Source of the DNA: Polaromonas sp.
GTDB taxonomy: Bacteria > Pseudomonadota > Gammaproteobacteria > Burkholderiales > Burkholderiaceae
Assembly (NCBI GenBank): GCA_013823505.1
Contig: PNMH01000157.1
Coordinates: forward strand, 1 to 5,762
Length of the DNA stretch: 5,762 nt
Direction: 5' to 3'
The number at the start of each line of letters is the position of its first letter. The first letter of the stretch is position 1. The position numbers were made by a program, and so were the translations under genes. Shown here piece by piece: positions 1 to 4,541 of the stretch. The notes under the pieces were generated by a model. It worked only from the letters and a program-made list of their open reading frames with translations, was not told the origin of the DNA and ran no database searches.

Positions 1-195
1 ATCCTTTCGATCACCCGCGCCTGGCGCCTGGTGAAGTTCGTCGACAACGGCATGCTGACCCTGACCAAGTGCAACTGCTGCGGCGGCCACTTTGTGACCG
101 AACCCTACGAAAACCGCCACTTCGTGTGCGGTCTGTGCCAGCCCCCGGCGCGTGCCGGCAAGGGCGCGGCTTCGGGTGGTCTGCGCCTGCATTGA
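1..195 (+). CDS. flhC: Flagellar transcriptional activator FlhC, C-terminal part (5' end outside window)
   Basis: FlhC joins FlhD in the FlhD4C2 complex, the master activator that recruits sigma-70 RNA polymerase to early flagellar promoters. Only the last 64 codons are present; the frame is open from base 1 to a TGA at 193-195. The diagnostic feature is the zinc site: a CNCCGG motif (Cys 24 and Cys 27 of the visible fragment) followed by CGLCQPP (Cys 43 and Cys 46), matching the four zinc-binding cysteines of E. coli FlhC. After CQPP only about 15 residues remain, rich in Ala, Gly and Arg, so the tail is shorter than in E. coli. flhD is expected just upstream, outside the window. Identity is very secure; nothing can be said about the N-terminal two thirds. 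Confidence 0.96.
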   Translation: MLSITRAWRLVKFVDNGMLTLTKCNCCGGHFVTEPYENRHFVCGLCQPPARAGKGAASGGLRLH

Positions 196-216
196 TCCGA
201 GCGTTCCTCAAACTAT

Positions 217-244
217 GAAATGGACCCCGATGTGGGTCCATTTC
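217..244 (+). terminator. Perfect 11-bp dyad after flhC, probable terminator
   Basis: GAAATGGACCC (217-227) and GGGTCCATTTC (234-244) are exact reverse complements around a six-base loop, 21 bases after the flhC stop. The stem has a G/C-rich top and an A/T-rich base, followed by GCGTTTAT, so the U-tract is interrupted and weaker than in a textbook terminator. Its position between flhC and a promoter-like element for motA suits a terminator that ends flhDC transcripts. A protein-binding operator is the alternative, since the dyad is symmetric on both strands. Confidence 0.55.
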
Positions 245-260
245 GCGTTTATGGCCCCCT

Positions 261-287
261 TCAATCGCACCTAGAGTTGGTCGATAG
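261..287 (+). promoter_or_regulatory. Putative sigma-28 (FliA) promoter for motAB
   Basis: TCAA at 261-264, a 15-base spacer and GTCGATAG at 280-287 resemble the flagellar sigma-28 consensus TAAA-N15-GCCGATAA: three of four bases in the -35 box and six of eight in the -10 box, with exact spacing. Transcription would begin near 294-296, leaving an untranslated leader of about 55 bases before the motA ATG. motAB is a late, FliA-dependent operon in enteric bacteria, which agrees with this placement downstream of the flhC dyad. This is a pattern match by eye with no experimental support. Confidence 0.55.
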
Positions 288-350
288 AGAAGGCATTCCC
301 CCAAAGTCACGCGTCGCCACCGGGCCGCGTCCTCTTTCAGGTCCAAGAAC

Positions 351-1211
351 ATGTTCGTCATCATCGGTTTTGTCGTTTCGATGCTCTGCATCTTCGGCGT
401 CTACATCTTCCACGGCGGCAACATCGCGGTGGTTCTCAAGGCGTTGCCGTTCGAGATGACGACCATCCTGGGCGCGGCCATCGGCGCGTTTCTCATCAAC
501 AACCAGATGAAGGTGATCAAGGCCTCGGTCAAGGGCCTGGCCGGCTGCTTCAAGGGCAGCCGCTACACCAAGGCGCGCTACATGGAGCTCATGGCGCTGC
601 AGTTCGACATCTTGCAGAAGGCGCGCAAGGAAGGCCTGATGGCGATCGAGCAGGACGTGGAGAACCCGCACGAGTCGGCGGTGTTCAAGAAGTACCCCAC
701 CATCGCCGCGGACCACCACGTGGTCGAGTTCATCACCGACTACCTGCGCATGATGGTCTCGGGCAACCTGAACGCACACGAGATCGAGTCGCTCATGGAC
801 AGCGAGATCGAGACCCACCACCAGGAAGCCCACGCCCCCGTGGCCGCCATCGGTCGCCTGGCTGGTGGTCTGCCGGCATTCGGCATCGTGGCCGCTGTGC
901 TGGGTGTCGTGAACACCATGGGCTCGGTGGGGCAGCCGCCCGCGGTGCTCGGCGGCATGATCGCCTCCGCCCTCGTGGGTACCTTCCTGGGCATCTTGCT
1001 GGCCTACGGTGTGTTCGAGCCGCTCGGTGGCCTGATGGACCAGAAGGTGGAAGAGAGCAGCAAGGAATTCCAGTGCATCAAGACCACGCTGCTGGCCAGC
1101 ATGCAGGGCTACGCGCCTGCCACGGCCATCGAGTTCGGCCGCAAGGTGCTGCTGTCTGATGTGCGCCCGACCTTCAACGAGCTCGAAGCCCACGTCAAAG
1201 GCAAGAAGTGA
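351..1211 (+). CDS. motA: Flagellar motor stator protein MotA
   Basis: MotA forms the pentameric ring around the MotB dimer; together they conduct protons across the inner membrane and push on the rotor protein FliG. The 286-residue product is close to the E. coli length (295). Four membrane segments can be seen at about residues 2-21, 33-51, 167-190 and 201-222, with a large cytoplasmic loop between the second and third. Arg92 and Glu100 match E. coli Arg90 and Glu98, which contact FliG, and Pro175 and Pro224 match the channel prolines 173 and 222. The motifs GLPAFGIVAAVLGVV and VGTFLGILLAYG are typical of the family. The ATG at 351 is chosen because the hydrophobic first helix begins there directly; the Shine-Dalgarno is weak (AGG at 339-341). 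It is followed 18 bases later by motB. Confidence 0.98.
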   Translation: MFVIIGFVVSMLCIFGVYIFHGGNIAVVLKALPFEMTTILGAAIGAFLINNQMKVIKASVKGLAGCFKGSRYTKARYMELMALQFDILQKARKEGLMAIEQDVENPHESAVFKKYPTIAADHHVVEFITDYLRMMVSGNLNAHEIESLMDSEIETHHQEAHAPVAAIGRLAGGLPAFGIVAAVLGVVNTMGSVGQPPAVLGGMIASALVGTFLGILLAYGVFEPLGGLMDQKVEESSKEFQCIKTTLLASMQGYAPATAIEFGRKVLLSDVRPTFNELEAHVKGKK

Positions 1212-1229
1212 TTCAGCGGAAAGCACAGC

Positions 1230-2228
1230 ATGGCTGACGGCAAAAAGCTCCAACCGATCATCATCAAGCGCATCAAGAAGAGCGGCCACGCCGCTCACGG
1301 TGGTGCGTGGAAGATTGCCTATGCCGACTTCGTGACGGCCATGATGGCGTTCTTCCTTCTCATGTGGCTGCTGGGCTCCACCGCCAAGGGTGAGCTCGAC
1401 GGCATCGCGAGCTATTTCCAGTCACCGGTGAAGGTCTCGCTCATGGGTGGGCCGGGCACCGGCAACAGCAGCAGCATCCTGCCCGGTGGCGGGCGCGACC
1501 TGAGCAAAGCGTTTGGCCAGATGGACAGCGGTGATGCCGAGCGCGCGGCCAAGGTGATGGGCGCACAGATGGCGCAGGAAGCCAAGGCGCGCCAGGAGGC
1601 TGCGCGGCTGGATGCGCTGGAGCAGAAGATCGCCGAGCTGATCAAGAGCAACCCCAAGCTGACCGAGTTCGGCAACCAGATCCAGCTGGAGAAAACCACC
1701 GACGGCCTGCACATCCAGATCGTGGACCAGCAGAACCGACCGATGTTCGACACTGGAAGCTCGCTGGTGAAGCCCTACATGCGGGACATCCTGCAAGAGA
1801 TCGGCAAAGCGCTGGGCGATGTGGAGAACCGCATTGCGCTGGCGGGCCACACCGACGCCACACCTTACGGCAGCGGTGAGCGGGGCTACAGCAACTGGGA
1901 GCTTTCGGCCGACCGGGCCAACGCCTCGCGCCGAGAGCTGGTCTCGGGTGGACTGCCCGACAACAAGCTGCGGCGTGTGGAAGGCCTGGCGTCGAGCCGG
2001 CTGCTGCGTCCCGAAACACCCAACGACCCGATCAACCGCCGCATCAGCATTGTCGTGATGACGCAGGCGGCTGAAGACCGCATGGCGCCGACCTCGCTGC
2101 CCGCCGTGGTGCCCCCACCCGCAGCGCCGGCGGCGGCGCCTGTGTCTGCCCCAGAAGTCTCATCCATCGTGCCCGCGCTTCAGATTCCCGCCGAAGTGAC
2201 GAAAACAACCTCAGGGAGTGGTGGCTGA
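1230..2228 (+). CDS. motB: Flagellar motor stator protein MotB
   Basis: MotB is the second stator subunit; it carries the proton-binding aspartate and anchors the stator to peptidoglycan. The 332-residue product has a short basic N-terminus, a single membrane helix at about residues 29-49 and Asp33 in the motif WKIAYADFVTAMMAF, equivalent to the essential Asp32 of E. coli. A plug-like amphipathic stretch follows at about 53-66, then a linker with an Ala/Glu-rich, probably helical part (103-140). The OmpA/MotB peptidoglycan-binding domain spans about 158-277, with GHTDA at 206-210, NWELSADRA at 222-230 and NRRISIVV at 269-276. The last 53 residues form a Pro/Ala/Ser-rich tail of low complexity, making the protein somewhat longer than E. 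coli MotB (308). GGAAAG at 1218-1223 serves as Shine-Dalgarno. A proton-driven stator is inferred from the close fit to E. coli MotAB. Confidence 0.97.
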   Translation: MADGKKLQPIIIKRIKKSGHAAHGGAWKIAYADFVTAMMAFFLLMWLLGSTAKGELDGIASYFQSPVKVSLMGGPGTGNSSSILPGGGRDLSKAFGQMDSGDAERAAKVMGAQMAQEAKARQEAARLDALEQKIAELIKSNPKLTEFGNQIQLEKTTDGLHIQIVDQQNRPMFDTGSSLVKPYMRDILQEIGKALGDVENRIALAGHTDATPYGSGERGYSNWELSADRANASRRELVSGGLPDNKLRRVEGLASSRLLRPETPNDPINRRISIVVMTQAAEDRMAPTSLPAVVPPPAAPAAAPVSAPEVSSIVPALQIPAEVTKTTSGSGG

Positions 2229-2276
2229 CCAGCCGCCGTCTCCACCCCACCTTCCCACCTGCCCTCGGAGGCTCGC
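2229..2276 (+). promoter_or_regulatory. C-rich motB-cheY spacer with strong Shine-Dalgarno
   Basis: The 48-base spacer has a C-rich, G-poor first part (2229-2266: 24 C against 4 G in 38 bases) that should be poorly structured in RNA. It ends in GGAGG at 2267-2271, five bases before the cheY ATG, the best Shine-Dalgarno in the window. I see no promoter or hairpin, so cheY is probably co-transcribed with motAB. The composition would also suit Rho loading on untranslated RNA, but that is speculative. Confidence 0.5.
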
Positions 2277-2663
2277 ATGTCCACCCCGATGAAATTCCTG
2301 ATCGTTGACGACTTCTCCACCATGCGCCGCATCGTGCGCAACCTGCTCAAAGAGATCGGACACACCGATGCGGACGAGGCCGAAGACGGTGCCATCGCGC
2401 TGGCGAAGCTGCGCAACGGCGCGTTCAACTTCGTGGTCTCCGACATCAACATGCCCAACATGAACGGCTTTGAGCTGCTCGCCGAGATCAAGAAGGACGA
2501 GAAGCTCAAGCACCTGCCGGTGTTGATGGTCACCGCCGAAGCCCGCAAGGAAGACATCGTGCTGGCGGCCCAGAGCGGGGCAGCCGGCTACATCGTCAAG
2601 CCTTTCACCAAGGCGACGCTGGAAGACAAGCTGGCCAACATCTTCAAGAAGCTCGGCATTTAA
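2277..2663 (+). CDS. cheY: Chemotaxis response regulator CheY
   Basis: CheY is the single-domain receiver protein that, when phosphorylated by CheA, binds FliM (and FliN) at the motor switch and changes the direction of rotation. The 128-residue protein is one receiver domain without any output domain. The acidic pair Asp11/Asp12, the phosphorylated Asp56, Thr86, Tyr105 and Lys108 correspond to E. coli Asp12/13, Asp57, Thr87, Tyr106 and Lys109. The stretch [20 protein letters not shown] is nearly identical to E. coli CheY. Ile57 replaces the Trp58 that follows the phospho-Asp in E. coli, and Asn58 and Glu88 keep the E. coli residues at positions that tune autodephosphorylation. The ATG at 2277 is fixed by GGAGG five bases upstream. 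The immediately following cheZ, which encodes its phosphatase, supports the assignment as the motor-controlling CheY rather than a generic receiver. Confidence 0.98.
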   Translation: MSTPMKFLIVDDFSTMRRIVRNLLKEIGHTDADEAEDGAIALAKLRNGAFNFVVSDINMPNMNGFELLAEIKKDEKLKHLPVLMVTAEARKEDIVLAAQSGAAGYIVKPFTKATLEDKLANIFKKLGI

Positions 2664-2675
2664 AGGGACGCTGCC

Positions 2676-3287
2676 ATGAACCACGATGAAGCAGCCACCC
2701 CCGGCCATCCCCAAATGTTTCAGAAACTCGGCTCGATCACGCGCCAGTTGCACGACGCCCTCAAGGAGCTGGGTTACACCGACAAGCTCAAAGGCACGGT
2801 CGACCAGTTGCCCGACGCCCAGAGCCGCCTGTCCTACATCGCCCGCCTGACCGGCGAAGCGGCCGACAAGGTGCTCAACCACGTTGAACTCGGCAAGACC
2901 GAGCAAAGCCTGATCGCCGAGCGTGGTCGTCAGCTGGCCGACACCATCTCGCGCGTGCCGGCGCTGGCCAAGGCCATGCCCGAGTTGATGGAATGGACGA
3001 ACGACATCATTGCCACCAGCGAGCAGACCGATGCGCGCTTCACCGACATCATGATGGCGCAGGATTTCCACGACCTCACGGGTCAGGTGATCGCCCGCGT
3101 GGTGCAGCTCGCCGGCACGATAGAAGAGCAACTGCTGGGCCTGCTGCTGCAGTCGGCTCCCTCGGGCCAACCCGGCCAGGACCACGCCTACGAACTGGCC
3201 GGCCCGGTGGTGGACGGCGAAGGCCGCACCGACGTTGTCAACGATCAGCAACAGGTCGACGATCTGCTCGCGAGCCTGGGCTTTTAA
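2676..3287 (+). CDS. cheZ: CheY-phosphate phosphatase CheZ
   Basis: CheZ dephosphorylates CheY-P and so ends the tumble or reversal signal. The 203-residue product is slightly shorter than E. coli CheZ (214) and mostly helical, as expected for the dimeric four-helix bundle. The active-site motif AQDFHDLTGQVI at 128-139 contains Asp133 and Gln137, equivalent to Asp143 and the catalytic Gln147 of E. coli, the latter positioning the attacking water. A loose Gly/Pro-containing linker (about 160-190) leads to the conserved C-terminal CheY-binding peptide QQQVDDLLASLGF (191-203). The gene starts 12 bases after cheY, with its Shine-Dalgarno GGGA at 2665-2668 directly after the cheY stop, so the two are probably translated from one message. 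A strong terminator follows within 11 bases of its stop. Confidence 0.97.
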   Translation: MNHDEAATPGHPQMFQKLGSITRQLHDALKELGYTDKLKGTVDQLPDAQSRLSYIARLTGEAADKVLNHVELGKTEQSLIAERGRQLADTISRVPALAKAMPELMEWTNDIIATSEQTDARFTDIMMAQDFHDLTGQVIARVVQLAGTIEEQLLGLLLQSAPSGQPGQDHAYELAGPVVDGEGRTDVVNDQQQVDDLLASLGF

Positions 3288-3297
3288 CTGGTTGGAT

Positions 3298-3322
3298 AAG
3301 CGGGGTTCCTCCCCGCTTTATT
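3298..3322 (+). terminator. Intrinsic terminator after cheZ
   Basis: AAGCGGGG (3298-3305) and CCCCGCTT (3311-3318) form a perfect eight-bp stem with a five-base TTCCT loop, followed by TATT to give a CTTTATT tail. The G/C-rich stem, short loop and T-rich tail starting 11 bases after the cheZ stop fit a Rho-independent terminator closing the motA-motB-cheY-cheZ message. The short, interrupted T-run suggests termination may be incomplete, which would allow some readthrough into flhB. Confidence 0.8.
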
Positions 3323-3334
3323 GGCCTTTAGTTT

Positions 3335-3350
3335 TGCGGGCCGCCTCGCA
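3335..3350 (+). other. Small hairpin in the flhB leader
   Basis: TGCGGG (3335-3340) can pair with CTCGCA (3345-3350) around a CCGC tetraloop, using five Watson-Crick pairs and one G-U. It sits between the cheZ terminator and the larger hairpin in front of flhB. CCCGC of the terminator's right arm (3312-3316) could instead pair with GCGGG at 3336-3340, so an alternative fold exists. Function unknown; such a short stem could occur by chance in GC-rich DNA. Confidence 0.3.
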
Positions 3351-3351
3351 G

Positions 3352-3380
3352 AATGGGCTCATCACTTCGATGAGCTCATT
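3352..3380 (+). promoter_or_regulatory. 12-bp hairpin over the flhB translation start region
   Basis: AATGGGCTCATC (3352-3363) pairs with GATGAGCTCATT (3369-3380) around the five-base loop ACTTC: eleven Watson-Crick pairs and one G-U. The stem ends three bases before the flhB ATG at 3384. The only Shine-Dalgarno-like bases available to flhB, GATGAG at 3369-3374, lie in its right arm, so folding would hide them from the ribosome. The right arm also contains the palindrome ATGAGCTCAT (3370-3379), which leaves a DNA-binding operator as an alternative reading. Confidence 0.5.
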
Positions 3381-3383
3381 GCG

Positions 3384-4541
3384 ATGGAATCCTCCAGTCA
3401 AGACAAGAACCTGCCCGCCACCGCGCAGCGCCTGAAGAAGGCACGCACGGACGGCCAGGTGCCGCGTTCCAAGGACCTGTCCAACCTCACGGTGCTGGGC
3501 GGTGGATCGGTGATCTTGCTGGCGTTTGCACCCACCGGTTTCGAAAAGCTGCGCACCGCGCTTCAGAACCAGCTGCGTTTTGACAACGCGTCGCTGCAGC
3601 AGCCCGGCCAGATGATGCAGCGCCTGGCCGACGGGTTCACGCAAGGCCTCATGTTGTATCTGCCGCTCGGCCTGCTGGTGCTGGCGGTGGCCATCGGCGC
3701 CACGGTGGCGGCGGGCAGCTACGCGTTCAGCACCAAACCCGTCATGCCCGACCTCAGCCGCCTGAACCCGCTCACGGGCTTTGGCCGGCTGTTCTCCAAG
3801 CAGCAAATCATCGACACCTTCAAACTCTCCGGCGTCACTGCTGTGGTGTTTGTGGTCGCCTGGCAGTTCATCAGCTCACACGCCGAACTGTTCGCCACGC
3901 TGGTGATGCAGCCGCTGGAGTCCGGCATCGGACAACTGGGCAGCTGGATCGTCACCGGGGTGAGCCTGCTGCTGCTGGTGGTGGGCTTCTTCGCCATCAT
4001 CGACCTTCCCCTGCAGAAGTTCCTGCACGGCGAGCAGCTCAAGATGTCTCACCAGGAGGTGAAGCAGGAGCACAAGGAGGCCGAGGGCGATCCGCACGTG
4101 AAGGCGCAGCGCCGCGCGCGCCAGCGCGAGATGGCCCAGCGCAACAGCGTGGGCGCTGTGCCCAAGGCCGATCTGGTGGTGATGAACCCCACCCACTACG
4201 CGGTGGCGATCCGCTACGACGAAACCTCGATGAACGCGCCGCGCGTGGTGGCCAAGGGCGCCGACCTGATCGCCATGAAGATCCGCGACGTGGCCAAGGC
4301 GCACAAGGTGCCGGTGCTGCAGTCGCCCATGCTGGCGCGTGCGCTCTACGCCCACGCCGAGCTCGACGGTGAGGTGCCCTCGGCCCTCTACACCGCCGTG
4401 GCGCAGGTGCTCGCTTACGTCTACCAGCTCAAGGCCGCTCTCAAGGGCCAGGGCGTCATGCCCGGCGAGATGCCCACCCCGGTGGTGCCGCCCGAGCTCG
4501 ATCCGCATTTCAAGAAATCCGCCACCAAGGACACTGAATGA
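3384..4541 (+). CDS. flhB: Flagellar type III export protein FlhB (substrate-specificity switch)
   Basis: FlhB is an inner-membrane component of the flagellar export gate; self-cleavage of its cytoplasmic domain is needed to switch export from rod/hook to filament proteins. The 385-residue product matches the usual length (E. coli 382). Membrane segments lie near residues 33-53, 88-112, 146-166 and 185-207, followed by a basic and acidic cytoplasmic linker (about 213-255). The cleavage motif NPTH is at 268-271, with the cut expected between Asn268 and Pro269. The tail after about residue 355 is Pro-rich. I place the start at ATG 3384 because the family-typical N-terminus SSQDKNLPAT follows at once; the frame stays open upstream to a TTG at 3321, but that lies in the terminator tail. 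Its Shine-Dalgarno is weak and lies within a hairpin. The stop overlaps the flhA start. Confidence 0.97.
   Translation: MESSSQDKNLPATAQRLKKARTDGQVPRSKDLSNLTVLGGGSVILLAFAPTGFEKLRTALQNQLRFDNASLQQPGQMMQRLADGFTQGLMLYLPLGLLVLAVAIGATVAAGSYAFSTKPVMPDLSRLNPLTGFGRLFSKQQIIDTFKLSGVTAVVFVVAWQFISSHAELFATLVMQPLESGIGQLGSWIVTGVSLLLLVVGFFAIIDLPLQKFLHGEQLKMSHQEVKQEHKEAEGDPHVKAQRRARQREMAQRNSVGAVPKADLVVMNPTHYAVAIRYDETSMNAPRVVAKGADLIAMKIRDVAKAHKVPVLQSPMLARALYAHAELDGEVPSALYTAVAQVLAYVYQLKAALKGQGVMPGEMPTPVVPPELDPHFKKSATKDTE
4527..4531 (+). promoter_or_regulatory. Shine-Dalgarno of flhA inside flhB
   Basis: AAGGA at 4527-4531, within the last codons of flhB, lies six bases before the ATG at 4538. This decides the flhA start and, with the ATGA stop-start overlap, indicates translational coupling of the two export-gate proteins. 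Confidence 0.7.

Noticed and set aside
208..233. Second sigma-28-like match TCAA...CCCGATGT
   Set aside because: The spacer is 14 rather than 15 bases, the -10 box ends in GT rather than AA, and it lies inside the dyad; the match at 261-287 is better.
220..459. 79-codon + strand frame across the flhC-motA spacer
   Set aside because: Its start lies within the dyad stem, it has no Shine-Dalgarno, it runs into motA in another frame and its end is Ser/Arg low complexity.
261..1298. Long antisense open frame (345 codons) opposite motA
   Set aside because: It mirrors the motA codon pattern in GC-rich DNA, is abnormally rich in His, Asp and Arg, has no recognisable domain and covers a fully conserved gene.
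2211..3251. Long antisense open frame (346 codons) opposite cheY and cheZ
   Set aside because: It spans two well-supported genes and their spacer, shows His/Gly-biased composition typical of a shadow frame, and has no family resemblance.
3235..3263. TTGTCA at the cheZ end as a sigma-70 -35 box for flhB
   Set aside because: At 17 bases downstream there is only GACGAT, a poor -10 box, within conserved coding sequence.
3321..3338. Sigma-54-like element TTGGC...TTTTGCG before flhB
   Set aside because: GG and GC are 11 bases apart instead of the required 10, and the ACG part of the -24 box is missing.
3321..3383. TTG at 3321 as an upstream flhB start adding 21 residues
   Set aside because: The codon lies in the tail of the cheZ terminator, has no Shine-Dalgarno, and the extra residues do not resemble FlhB, whose conserved N-terminus begins right after ATG 3384.
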